Shown one piece after another: positions 24,394-32,779 of a stretch of DNA of 64,000 nt. Origin of the DNA: CBDCGS01 sp965216915 (GTDB lineage: Bacteria > Pseudomonadota > Alphaproteobacteria > UBA828); the NCBI GenBank assembly GCA_965216915.1, contig CBDCGS010000011.1, positions 992,001 through 1,056,000 of the forward strand, read 5' to 3'. The notes beneath the pieces were generated by a model that saw only the letters and a program-made list of their open reading frames with translations, had not been told where the DNA came from and searched no databases. Positions within the stretch are counted from its first letter, which is position 1; each line of letters begins with the position of its first letter. The translations under genes were made by a program, and so were the position numbers.

Positions 24394-24852
24394 ATGACTC
24401 GCGCGATCATTCCCATGCTGTGCGCCGCGATCCTCGTGATCGTTTCCGGCGCAGCGTCAGCAACCGGCCCTGAAATCGGGCACATCAAAACCGTCTCCGG
24501 CGACGCATCCATCGTCCGCGACGGCGATCGTATCCCGGCGATGCTCGGAGAGCCGGTGTATGAGAGCGATTCGATTGAGACGGGCGACGACGGCTCCATC
24601 GGCATCACCTTCACGGACAACACGATGTTCTCCGCCGGCCCAAACACGACTCTCATGCTCACCGAGTTCGCCTACGAATCGTCGAGCTTCGAAGGCAACA
24701 TGCTGGCAGACTTGCTTGAAGGCACGCTGTCGGTGACCAGCGGCGACATCGCGAAGAGTTCTCCCGAAGCGATGCGGCTGCGGACGCCCTCGGCGATCCT
24801 CGGGGTGCGCGGCACGCGATTTCTCGTGCGCGTCGACCCTAGCCAGCAGTAG
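24394..24852 (+). CDS. Periplasmic FecR-domain protein
   Basis: 152 residues. A cleavable signal peptide (residues 1-23, MTRAIIPMLCAAILVIVSGA ending ASA) is followed by one FecR domain. Marks of the domain are IGHIKTVSGDASIVRDG, a central GDDGSIGITFTDNTMFSAGPN, and the closing TPSAILGVRGTRFLV. It lacks the cytoplasmic anti-sigma part and membrane helix of classical FecR, so it is a free periplasmic version of the kind often encoded beside CHASE2 signalling proteins. An OmpA lipoprotein gene follows after 15 bp, and the CHASE2 phosphatase is convergent with them. Confidence 0.85.
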   Translation: MTRAIIPMLCAAILVIVSGAASATGPEIGHIKTVSGDASIVRDGDRIPAMLGEPVYESDSIETGDDGSIGITFTDNTMFSAGPNTTLMLTEFAYESSSFEGNMLADLLEGTLSVTSGDIAKSSPEAMRLRTPSAILGVRGTRFLVRVDPSQQ

Positions 24853-24867
24853 GACGGAGCCTATTGG

Positions 24868-25479
24868 ATGAGGGGCGGCGTCAAGGCCGCGCTGTCGATC
24901 GCCGCGGTGGCGGCACTCGCCGCCTGTGCGCTTCCGGAGCGGAAGCTCGGCGATACGGTCTTCGTCGTGCTGCCCGAGGACGATGGATCGGTTGGCGAGA
25001 TCGTAATCGATGATGGCCAGTCGCTCACCACCCTGAATAACGCCTATGCGGCCGCCCATCGAACGTCCGGCGGGGTCCGCCCGGTCGCGGTCGACGACCG
25101 TCAGATCGAAAACCTGTTCGGTGCTGCGCTCGCGGCGCAACCCGTACCGCCGCGAGATTTCATCCTCTACTTCGAGCTCGGCTCCGACCAGTTGACGCCC
25201 GAATCGGAAGAAGCGATCGGGGCGCTGTTCGCGGACCTCGATCGGCGGGTCGCGCCGACGGTCGACGTGATCGGCCACACGGACACGTTGGGCGATGCTG
25301 ACTCCAACAGGAGCCTCTCGCGCAAGCGCGCGATCGCCATCATGGAGATGCTGATCGTGCGCGGCATCGATGCAAATGCGATCAGCGCGGTCGGACGTGG
25401 CGAGCGGGATCTCCTCATCCCGACGGACGACGGAATTGGCGAGCCACGCAATCGACGCGTTGAAATTACCGCACGTTAG
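24868..25479 (+). CDS. OmpA-family peptidoglycan-binding lipoprotein
   Basis: 203 residues. Lipobox LAAC places lipidation at Cys20. Residues 21-90 have no clear family. The OmpA C-like domain (about 98-203) begins FILYFELGSDQLTPESEEAIG and has VIGHTDTLGDADSNRSLSRKRA with the conserved TD and NxxLSxxRA, and ends PRNRRVEIT. It should anchor an outer-membrane lipoprotein to peptidoglycan. Transcribed with the FecR gene (15-bp gap). A second OmpA lipoprotein at 32.8 kb in this region is only distantly similar. Confidence 0.88.
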   Translation: MRGGVKAALSIAAVAALAACALPERKLGDTVFVVLPEDDGSVGEIVIDDGQSLTTLNNAYAAAHRTSGGVRPVAVDDRQIENLFGAALAAQPVPPRDFILYFELGSDQLTPESEEAIGALFADLDRRVAPTVDVIGHTDTLGDADSNRSLSRKRAIAIMEMLIVRGIDANAISAVGRGERDLLIPTDDGIGEPRNRRVEITAR

Positions 25480-25494
25480 TTAAGCGCGCGCGGC

Positions 25495-27645
25495 CTACGA
25501 CGCGCTGCCGGACGTGCCAAGGTAGCGGACCACCATGATTGTGGTGTCATCGGTCGGTTCTGCGTCACCGACGAATTGGCCGATGTCGGCATAGAGGGTT
25601 TGCGTGATCTGCTCCGGATCGGCATCGTCCGGCATCCGCTCCAGCACCTCGATCACGCGTTCCATGCCGTAGAGTTCCTGCGCCGCGTTCATCGCCTCCG
25701 TCACGCCGTCCGTGATGATGACGATCGTGTCGCCGGATTGCAGTTGAAGGCGGTCGGTCGGGTACTCATAGTCGTCGAGCACGCAAAGTGGCGGTCCGCC
25801 CTCACTCTCCAATTTTTCGATCGGCGCGCCTTGTCGCATCAGGAGCGGCGGATCGTGCCCGGCATTGCAGAGATCGAGCGTGCCCTCGGAAATGTCCAGC
25901 ATGCCCGCCGCCATCGTGACGAACAGCATCTCTGGGTTCTCGCGCGAGATCTCGGCGTTGGCGCGGCTCGTGATTCGGTCGATGGAGTCGGGCCGGCGCA
26001 GCGCATTGGTTCGGAAGAGCGCCTTCGTGATCGCCATGAAAAGCGATGCCGGCACGCCCTTTCCTGAGACGTCGCCGACCATGAAATAGAGATGATTGTC
26101 GTCGACGAGACCGAAATCATAGAGGTCGCCACCAACCGCGCGCATCGGCTCGATCATCGCGTAGACCGAGAACTCATGACGCTCGGGAAAGGCGGGGAAA
26201 TCCCGCGGCAAGATCCCCATCTGGATGTTGCGCGCCGCCGTCATTTCACCCTCGATCCGCGCAGCGGCGTCTCGCTCGACCTCCAGTTCCCGCTCCAGCC
26301 GCCGGCGGGCACGCTCGATGGCGGCGCGCGTCGTGGTGAGCATCACGGAATAGAGAACGCCGGTGCAGATGACCACGAAACTCGCATCGAGCAGCACGCC
26401 GAAATGGTCGAATGCCACCCATGAGGCGCCGAGCAACAGGACGAATAGGCCGGCATAGGGCAGCGGCGTCCACACCGGGCGAATTGGCGGCACCAAGCCC
26501 ATGACCACGACGCCCGCGAGCAGAAACATTCCAAGCTCCACCCACAAGAGATAGGGCGGTCTTACGAGTGTCTGCTCGCGGATGACGCTCTCGAGAATCT
26601 GCGCATGCACTTCCACCCCCGGCATGCGCGCCTCGACAGGTGTCGCGATGAAATCCACGATGCCGAGGCCGGTGCTTGCCACCAGCACGATCTTGTTCGC
26701 GAGGCGCTCCTTGTCGACGGTGCGGTCAAGCACACGCGCGGCGGAGACATAGCGCTCCGGTTGGTGCTCCGCGAAGTGCAGCCAGATCCGCCCATCGGGC
26801 CCGGTGGGGACGAACTGCCCGCGCATGCCGACGCCCACGACCTTGCCGGCATCGCCCACGACAACAAAACCTGGATTGCCGGTCAAAATCCTCATTAATT
26901 CGACCGACAGGGAGGGAAGAACGTGGTCACCAATCTTGACCGCGAGCGGGGCGCGGCGCACGACACCATCGCGCTCCGGAGGAAAAGAGATGACACCGTG
27001 TCCGCGCGCGGCCTTGGCGATCTCATCGAGCGTGTGGATCACCCTCTCAAACGCGGGCAAGGCGTCGGCGGCATCCGGATCGCCGCGGATCCCATAGGGT
27101 GTTCGCGTAAAGTCCGGCACCTCCACGCCGCCCTTGTGTTTGGCGAGAGCGCCCATGGCAAGCACGACGTTGCCGCGGGCGAAGCTCTCCGCGAGCCGCG
27201 TGTCGTAGGATGGCAGCAGCTCGATCGCGTCACGGATCAGCTGGTCGACCTCGTCGTCGCCGCCGCCACTGGGCGTGTAGTTGTCGAGAATTCGCGCGGG
27301 CGACAGCCGGTCCGCCTCCGGGAAAAGGATATCGAAGCCGATGACCAGCGCGCCGGCGGCGGTGATTTCGTCGACGAGCGCGGCGATGTAGCTCCGAGGC
27401 CACGGCCATTGGCCATATTGGCTGAGGCTTTCTTCGTCGATGTCGACGATGGTGATGCCGGTGGGCTCGTAGGCCCGTGGGCTGAACTCCTGAAACTGAT
27501 CGAAAAGCCTCAGTCGCAAGCTTTCGAGCGGTCCCGGATCGATCGCTCGCACCACCATCATCGTAGCCAACAGCGCGACCGCTAGCGGCACACCCTGCCA
27601 TCGCCCGAACCGGTGAAGTTCGCGAATGTTCAGTCGGCTGAGCAA
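25495..27645 (-). CDS. CHASE2 sensor with PP2C/SpoIIE serine phosphatase output
   Basis: Predicted membrane receptor that dephosphorylates a phospho-STAS protein. 716 residues. TM1 at about 17-35, periplasmic CHASE2 domain about 40-360 (GITIVDIDEESLSQYGQWPWPRS, VIGFDILFPE), then three membrane helices (about 366-386, 395-412, 416-436). A coiled linker (440-470) leads to the RsbU-type phosphatase from 471 (RNIQMGILP) to 708. Metal-binding aspartates are all present: GGDLYDF (D507), GDVSGKG (D525), TDGVTE (D646) and DDTTIM. CHASE2 is most often tied to cyclases or kinases; a PP2C output is the rarer form. The MBL gene lies 45 bp upstream on the same strand. Confidence 0.9.
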   Translation of the reverse strand: MLSRLNIRELHRFGRWQGVPLAVALLATMMVVRAIDPGPLESLRLRLFDQFQEFSPRAYEPTGITIVDIDEESLSQYGQWPWPRSYIAALVDEITAAGALVIGFDILFPEADRLSPARILDNYTPSGGGDDEVDQLIRDAIELLPSYDTRLAESFARGNVVLAMGALAKHKGGVEVPDFTRTPYGIRGDPDAADALPAFERVIHTLDEIAKAARGHGVISFPPERDGVVRRAPLAVKIGDHVLPSLSVELMRILTGNPGFVVVGDAGKVVGVGMRGQFVPTGPDGRIWLHFAEHQPERYVSAARVLDRTVDKERLANKIVLVASTGLGIVDFIATPVEARMPGVEVHAQILESVIREQTLVRPPYLLWVELGMFLLAGVVVMGLVPPIRPVWTPLPYAGLFVLLLGASWVAFDHFGVLLDASFVVICTGVLYSVMLTTTRAAIERARRRLERELEVERDAAARIEGEMTAARNIQMGILPRDFPAFPERHEFSVYAMIEPMRAVGGDLYDFGLVDDNHLYFMVGDVSGKGVPASLFMAITKALFRTNALRRPDSIDRITSRANAEISRENPEMLFVTMAAGMLDISEGTLDLCNAGHDPPLLMRQGAPIEKLESEGGPPLCVLDDYEYPTDRLQLQSGDTIVIITDGVTEAMNAAQELYGMERVIEVLERMPDDADPEQITQTLYADIGQFVGDAEPTDDTTIMVVRYLGTSGSAS

Positions 27646-27690
27646 TTAAACCATCGCCGGCGCCGGCCGCCATCGGTCGGGCGTAGCGCC

Positions 27691-28656
27691 TCAGATCTCG
27701 ATTTCCATGCCGTCATAGGCCGAGGACACCGCCATGGCGTGCTCAATGGCGCCTTCCTGGCTGATCTGTTCGTAACGAATCGTTTCATCGAGGATGCGCT
27801 GCAATGTGGTGTCGTCGTAGATCGGCTCATGGTGGTACATGCAATAGTGCTTTACGCGGGCGCGTTGACACAGCTCGACCCCGATCACGTTGCTCGAATG
27901 CCCCCAATCTTCTTTGACGGAGACCGAATCCGCGAGCGAGTACATCGCGTCGAAGATCACAAGATCCGCGTCCTCTGCGAAGCGCACGAACGCATCCATG
28001 ATTTCCGGTGCCTCGATCTTGTACTCGGCGTCGGTTGAATAGACGACCGCCTTGCCATCCCGCTCGAAGCGGTAGCCGTAGGAGTCGCCGCCATGGTGCT
28101 GCTTGATCGTGCGCACGGTGTAGCCTGAGACCTCGTAGGTCTTGCCCGCTTCCAGCACGACGAACTCGATGTCGGCTCCCAAGACATCGAATGGAACCGG
28201 GAAGCCCGGCGCGCCGTTTTGGTGGCGAAATGCCTCCTCTAGCACGTCGTGGCACCCGTGGATCCGCACGGTGTGTCCAGGTATGTAGGCGGGCACGAAG
28301 AATGGAAATCCCATGATGTGGTCCCAATGAACGTGGGACACGAACACGTTGAACTCCTTCTTCTTTCGCGGATCAGGGTGGGCCATGAAACGATTTCCGA
28401 ATTCCCGCACGCCGGTGCCGAGATCACAGAGAACGTAGGAATCGCCGGCGTCAAGCTCGACGCATGACGTGTTCCCGCCGAACGTGCCTGAGACCGTGAA
28501 GCGGAGCGTCTCTTCGATGAAGGTATCGAGGGCGGCGTCCTCCGTGAGGTCGCGCCCACGAGCGCAGACCAGCGCCTCGCGGACCTTCTCCCGAACACCT
28601 GCCGCAGAAAGCGGCGCCGCGAGGGATCCGCGCGTGCCCCAGAAGCGTACGATCAT
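27691..28656 (-). CDS. MBL-fold metallohydrolase
   Basis: 321 residues, probably cytoplasmic. N-terminus MIVRFWGTRGSLAAPL and FGGNTSCVEL match the RNase Z/PhnP-like MBL branch; HVHWDH is the HxHxDH zinc motif; later ligands are likely D in VVYSTDAEY and H in KHYCMYHHEP. It has a roughly 40-residue insert after the first strand. The substrate is unknown; related genes are found beside CHASE2 and STAS signalling genes, and cyclic-nucleotide or cyclic-diester hydrolysis is possible but not shown. It is flanked by the phosphatase (45 bp) and STAS (17 bp) genes on the same strand. Confidence 0.85.
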   Translation of the reverse strand: MIVRFWGTRGSLAAPLSAAGVREKVREALVCARGRDLTEDAALDTFIEETLRFTVSGTFGGNTSCVELDAGDSYVLCDLGTGVREFGNRFMAHPDPRKKKEFNVFVSHVHWDHIMGFPFFVPAYIPGHTVRIHGCHDVLEEAFRHQNGAPGFPVPFDVLGADIEFVVLEAGKTYEVSGYTVRTIKQHHGGDSYGYRFERDGKAVVYSTDAEYKIEAPEIMDAFVRFAEDADLVIFDAMYSLADSVSVKEDWGHSSNVIGVELCQRARVKHYCMYHHEPIYDDTTLQRILDETIRYEQISQEGAIEHAMAVSSAYDGMEIEI

Positions 28657-28673
28657 GGTGGCCGGCGACGCGT

Positions 28674-29039
28674 CTAGCGGGCGTCGTAGGCGGCAGCAGC
28701 CGATTCCGACAGGGCGGCCAGCGCATCACGCGTGGTGTCGAACGTCGCGATGACTTTGTCGAACCGGCTGATCTGGAATACCTCCTTGACCACCGATTGC
28801 AGAGCGGCAACCGAGAGAGACTTGCCCGCCGCCTTGCTTTGCTTGGCTCCGATCATCAGCGCGCGAAGCCCGACGCTGCTGATATATTCGAGACCAGACA
28901 AATCGAGGACGAGACCGGCTTGCTCGTCCCCAATGGCATCGAGGAGTGTGGTCTGGAAGCTTTCGCTCGTCTGCTGGTCGAGGCGACCCGCGACGGCGAG
29001 CACCGCTATGTCGCCATACTGGGCACGCTGGACGTTCAA
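28674..29039 (-). CDS. STAS-domain antagonist (RsbV/SpoIIAA/BtrV-like)
   Basis: 121 residues, a single STAS domain. The phosphorylation loop reads LVLDLSGLEYISSVGLRAL; aligned with SpoIIAA, Ser55 is the predicted acceptor. Residues 14-24 (LAVAGRLDQQT) match the strand-turn of the family. It is expected to be phosphorylated by the RsbW-like kinase and dephosphorylated by the PP2C domain two genes downstream. Gene order in transcription is secreted protein - STAS - MBL - CHASE2/PP2C, with gaps of 29, 17 and 45 bp. Confidence 0.9.
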   Translation of the reverse strand: MNVQRAQYGDIAVLAVAGRLDQQTSESFQTTLLDAIGDEQAGLVLDLSGLEYISSVGLRALMIGAKQSKAAGKSLSVAALQSVVKEVFQISRFDKVIATFDTTRDALAALSESAAAAYDAR

Positions 29040-29068
29040 CTCGTTCCCCCCAATCCGCAGGTGAGTGG

Positions 29069-30034
29069 CTATTCTACGCCATACACCGTGATCTCGCGAA
29101 ACGCGTAGTCCCCACCGACATTGACGATCGAGAGCCCGTCAAACGGGTCGCCGAAGGCGGTGCTGCTCGCCAATATCAGCTCCTCGCCATCGACCGTCAC
29201 CCGCATCGTGCCGTCTGCGGCGCGGTCGAGTGCGACCTTGTGGGCGTAGCCGTCCTCAAGCGTGAGCTCATCATCGTACTCGGTGATCACGAATACGCCG
29301 CGGCGTCCAAAACGAGACAGTTCGAGCGCGGGATCTTCGCCTGGCAAGTATGAGAGGCGGTAACCGCTCGCACGGTCACGTCCCTGGAAAATGTCGATCT
29401 CGAGGCGCGAACCCTGGGTCGCGATACGCGAGGTCAGCTCGAATTCGAGCGCGAAGGCGTTGCTGATGGGGTGTGCCACAAAGATCTCGGCGCTCTCCAG
29501 CTCCGCCGGCGCGGTGTCTTGGTCCGGTTTCGCGTCGGAACTCCCCATAATGTCATCAAAGGCGCCCTTCGCCATGTCGCCGATCTCGTCGATCGACGGC
29601 ACCGCTCCATCGTCCTCGCCCGAACCCGGCGCGAGCCGTACGACGGAGCGCAAGCCGAGTTCGTCGTCGACCGAATATTGGCCGCTGACCACGACCCATT
29701 CAGGCGCCTGCGTGTAGTCGCCGTCGGAAAAATCGTCGCGGAAAATCGCCTTTCGGCCCGCACTCGGTGCCGGCGCGGCTTCAACGTATTCGGCGATCTT
29801 GTCACGCAGGTCTTGCAAGAAAAGCGGATCGGCGGCGCGCGCGCGATCGGCCTCGTCGATGAGCGCGTTGAGCTCCTTGGCGAGTTCTTGCACGACACTG
29901 CCTCCGGAAGTCTCAGACGCCTCGGATTTGTCCCCCCAACTCGAGGAGTAACGCGATTCGTCAGCGTGCGCGGTCATCACCGGGAGTGCGAGCGCGGAGG
30001 AGAGCAAGGCGGGAATCAGGAGTTTGCGTATCAT
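29069..30034 (-). CDS. Secreted protein with LamG/concanavalin-like domain, function unknown
   Basis: 321 residues. Signal peptide MIRKLLIPALLSSALALPVM ends near AHA-DE. Residues 45-90 are helical (VVQELAKELNALIDEADRAR). The rest is beta-rich and resembles the jelly-roll fold used for glycan binding (IFRDDFSDGDYTQAPEWVVVSGQYSVDDE; IFQGRDRASGYRLSYLPGE; TMRVTVDGEELILASSTAF). An acidic linker interrupts it at about 145-175. ATG at 30034 with AAGGGAGAT upstream; the open frame extending into the regulator gene lacks this signal. First gene of the STAS-MBL-CHASE2 run, so it may be the extracytoplasmic partner of the sensor. Confidence 0.75.
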   Translation of the reverse strand: MIRKLLIPALLSSALALPVMTAHADESRYSSSWGDKSEASETSGGSVVQELAKELNALIDEADRARAADPLFLQDLRDKIAEYVEAAPAPSAGRKAIFRDDFSDGDYTQAPEWVVVSGQYSVDDELGLRSVVRLAPGSGEDDGAVPSIDEIGDMAKGAFDDIMGSSDAKPDQDTAPAELESAEIFVAHPISNAFALEFELTSRIATQGSRLEIDIFQGRDRASGYRLSYLPGEDPALELSRFGRRGVFVITEYDDELTLEDGYAHKVALDRAADGTMRVTVDGEELILASSTAFGDPFDGLSIVNVGGDYAFREITVYGVE

Positions 30035-30149
30035 GTCCGATCTCCCTTCATTGGAGGGCGCTAGCCAAGCCGACAGCTGTGCCGCGGATGCGGTCACGCC
30101 AGCCCAACCGTCGCGTCTCGGCAAGAGGTATGAACGGCGTGTAAGGCCC

Positions 30150-30177
30150 ATATCAGCCCGACGTGTTCTTTTGTAAA
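30150..30177 (-). promoter_or_regulatory. Possible promoter of the secreted-protein/STAS operon
   Basis: On the minus strand TTTACA (5 of 6 for the -35 box) and TGATAT (3 of 6 for the -10) are 16 bp apart, about 115 bp before the first gene of the run, just past the end of the response-regulator gene. Confidence 0.3.
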
Positions 30178-30183
30178 GCACGT

Positions 30184-30918
30184 TCACGGTGAAGGCACAG
30201 CCCGGCGCACGTCTGCAGCGAACATATAGCCTGCGCCACGCACGGTTTTGATCAGCAACGGGTGCTTGGCATCGCACTCGATCTTGCGCCTCAATTTGCC
30301 GACCAGCACGTCGATACTGCGGTCATAGGGCTCCCAAGCGCGGTCGGCCACCATGTCCAGAAGCTGGTCCCTATTGAGCACACGACGCGGATTCTGGACG
30401 AAGCCGCTAAGCAGGCGAAACTCTGCCGTCGTTAACTCGACGCGCTCACCATCGGGAGCCGTGAGCTCACGCGCGTCGAGGTCGAGCCGCCAACCTTCGA
30501 ATTCGACGAGAGCGTTGGTTGAGCCGGCCTGACCTCGCGGCGCGCCGGCGCGCCGCATGACGCTCCTGACCCGGGCCAATAACTCTCTATTGTCAAAGGG
30601 CTTTCCGAGATAATCGTCGGCACCGACTTCCAGACCCACCACCCGATCGATCGTATCGTCCTTGCCGGTCAGAATGATGACAGGAATGTCGGATTCCGCA
30701 CGAAGGTTGCGGGTCAACGTGAGACCGTCATCGCCCGGCAACTGAAGGTCCATGATGACGAGATCGAAGTGTCCAGCCGCCATGCATTCGCGCATGGCGT
30801 CGCCGTCGCCCGCAGCCCGCACGTCGTAGCCTTCGCGCTTGAGATAGCGCGAGACCAAGCGGCAAATCCTTGGGTCGTCGTCGACAACCAGGATTCGCGA
30901 AGGTTCCTCACTGGTCAT
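30184..30918 (-). CDS. OmpR-family response regulator
   Basis: 244 residues. Receiver domain 7-122: VVDDD acidic pocket, acceptor Asp57 in VIMDLQLP, ILTGKDD, and Lys in DDYLGKPFDNREL. Winged helix 145-235: LTTAEFRLLSGFVQNPRRVLNRDQLLD and DRSIDVLVGKLRRKIE with the final AGYMFA. Belongs to the OmpR/TorR-like branch. The likely partner is the divergent hybrid histidine kinase at 31.1 kb, although that kinase carries its own receiver. The promoter may serve both genes in the 170-bp gap. Confidence 0.93.
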   Translation of the reverse strand: MTSEEPSRILVVDDDPRICRLVSRYLKREGYDVRAAGDGDAMRECMAAGHFDLVIMDLQLPGDDGLTLTRNLRAESDIPVIILTGKDDTIDRVVGLEVGADDYLGKPFDNRELLARVRSVMRRAGAPRGQAGSTNALVEFEGWRLDLDARELTAPDGERVELTTAEFRLLSGFVQNPRRVLNRDQLLDMVADRAWEPYDRSIDVLVGKLRRKIECDAKHPLLIKTVRGAGYMFAADVRRAVPSP

Positions 30919-31088
30919 ATGTCCACTCGGTCGGTCCCTATTCGTGGCGCGGCGCGTCGAGCCCGTGGCCGACCCGCGTCACCAAACATTACAAAACAGT
31001 GCGCCAAACGCCCAACCCTCTTACATTGAGCGGCTAATTAGGCTTGCCAGAGGGGCATGCGCCTCGTCGGGGAGTTGGAGAGGTCTCG

Positions 31089-32642
31089 ATGTCGGATGCA
31101 CAAGCGACGAGAGTGGTATTCTCGGCGGCCGAAGTCGTCGATAGCCTCATCGAAGCCCTCCCGATTCCCGCAGCCTTTCTGGATGGTAGGCGGTGTTACC
31201 GATTGGTCAATCGCCGCTATGCCGAACTTTACGAGGCGAGCGAGGCTCAGCTGATTGGCGCGGCATTCGACTCCGTTGCGGGCGCGGAGAACGCGCGGCG
31301 CGCCGAGATGAAACTCGCGAAGGCGCTCGCCGGCGAAACCATGGTGTTCGAGACGTCATGGCGCCTGCCTGGTCTGGGCGACCGCCTGCTCGAGTTCCAG
31401 CTTGTACCCGCAAGGGATACACGTTCCGCGGATCGCGGCATCTACATCTTTGTCCAGGATCTGACCGACCGTCTTCACGCAGAGGCCGAGCTGGTTCACG
31501 CGTCCAAGATGGACGCCATGGGCCAGTTGACGGGCGGTATCGCGCATGATTTCAACAACCTTCTGACGATCATCAGCGGAAATCTTGAACTTCTCAAGCG
31601 GGAGCTCGGGGACCGGCTTCGTGACGATCCGAGGGAGATGATCGACGATGCGTTGTCCGCGGCACAGCAAGGCTCGGACCTTACCGACCAGCTCTTGGCG
31701 TTCGCCCGTAAGCAAAACTTGGCGCCCGTGGCGCTCGACGTGGCGGCCGTTGTTGAGAACGCCGGCCGCCTCTTGCGGCGAACCATCGGCCGCGACATCG
31801 AGTTAGCGACCGCGGTCGAATCCGAGCTGCCTCTGGCGCGCGCCGACCGGGCAAAGCTAGAGACCGCGATCCTCAACCTGGCGATCAACGGTCGCGATGC
31901 GATGACCGCGGGCGGTCGGCTCACGATCACCGCGCGGTCACGGACGATCAACGACGGCACAGAACGGCCGCAAGGCACCACTCTCGATCCCGGACGCTAT
32001 GTCGCGCTCGCCGTGGCTGACGACGGCCGCGGCATGGAGGCGCACGTTGCTGCCCACGCCTTCGAGCCTTTTTTCACGACCAAAGGCCAACGCCATGGCA
32101 CGGGACTTGGGCTCAGCATGGTCTACGGTTTCGCGCGGCAGTCTCACGGCGATGTCGGGCTCGAAACGACGCCGGGCAGGGGCACGACGGTGACGATCTA
32201 CCTACCGGCACTCGAGCAGCGCTTCGTCGCGACCGACCCGGTTCCGTACCAACCGTCCAGCGCGGTACCCACCCGCCCGCGCGGCACGGTTCTGCTTGTC
32301 GAAGACGAGGAGCGCGTGCGGCGCCTCGCGACGCGTAGCTTTCGCCAACTGGGATTCTCGGTGCTGGCTGTCGGAACCGCCGACGATGCGCTTGCCATCC
32401 TCGAATCGGACGAATCGGTCGATCTTCTGTTCAGCGACGTCGTCATGCCCGGCGATCAAGATGGATCCGGCCTGGCTCACACCGTGCGCCGGCGGTGGCC
32501 CGATCTGCCGATCATTTTGGCGTCGGGATTCACCGCGAAAGCCGCCGATTTCGACGGTCCGCTACTGCACAAACCGTACTCGTCGGCAGAGCTTGCAGCT
32601 GCTGTGAAGCGCGCGATGTCGGGGTGTGGCGAGGGGGCGTAA
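31089..32642 (+). CDS. Soluble PAS hybrid histidine kinase with receiver domain
   Basis: 517 residues, no membrane segment. PAS domain about 15-130 (IEALPIPAAFLDGRRCYRLVNRRYAELYE). HisKA with His153 in MGQLTGGIAHDFNNLL, the HDFNN type. HATPase 255-372 with the N-box ILNLAINGRDAM, DDGRGM and HGTGLGLSMVYG. C-terminal receiver 398-515 with Asp450 in LLFSDVVMPG and Lys in LLHKPYSSAEL. The ATG at 31089 has GGAGTTGGAGAGG upstream. Kinases with this layout often act on a separate regulator; the OmpR-type gene next door is the obvious candidate. An OmpA lipoprotein gene follows. Confidence 0.92.
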   Translation: MSDAQATRVVFSAAEVVDSLIEALPIPAAFLDGRRCYRLVNRRYAELYEASEAQLIGAAFDSVAGAENARRAEMKLAKALAGETMVFETSWRLPGLGDRLLEFQLVPARDTRSADRGIYIFVQDLTDRLHAEAELVHASKMDAMGQLTGGIAHDFNNLLTIISGNLELLKRELGDRLRDDPREMIDDALSAAQQGSDLTDQLLAFARKQNLAPVALDVAAVVENAGRLLRRTIGRDIELATAVESELPLARADRAKLETAILNLAINGRDAMTAGGRLTITARSRTINDGTERPQGTTLDPGRYVALAVADDGRGMEAHVAAHAFEPFFTTKGQRHGTGLGLSMVYGFARQSHGDVGLETTPGRGTTVTIYLPALEQRFVATDPVPYQPSSAVPTRPRGTVLLVEDEERVRRLATRSFRQLGFSVLAVGTADDALAILESDESVDLLFSDVVMPGDQDGSGLAHTVRRRWPDLPIILASGFTAKAADFDGPLLHKPYSSAELAAAVKRAMSGCGEGA

Positions 32643-32779
32643 CGCGAAAATGGTGTTTCCGCACTTCACAAATAGGTCAGATTAGAGGAGTCTCAACCAG
32701 CGTCGAGCTGGGGAATCGACGGCGCGCCTTTCCTGACGCGCGTGGGCACACGAAAGCCAGACAGAGAAGAGGGACCGAC

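Noticed and set aside
25495..27645. Adenylate or guanylate cyclase, the common partner of CHASE2
   Set aside because: The C-terminus has GGDLYDF, GDVSGKG and TDGVTE phosphatase motifs and no cyclase catalytic domain.
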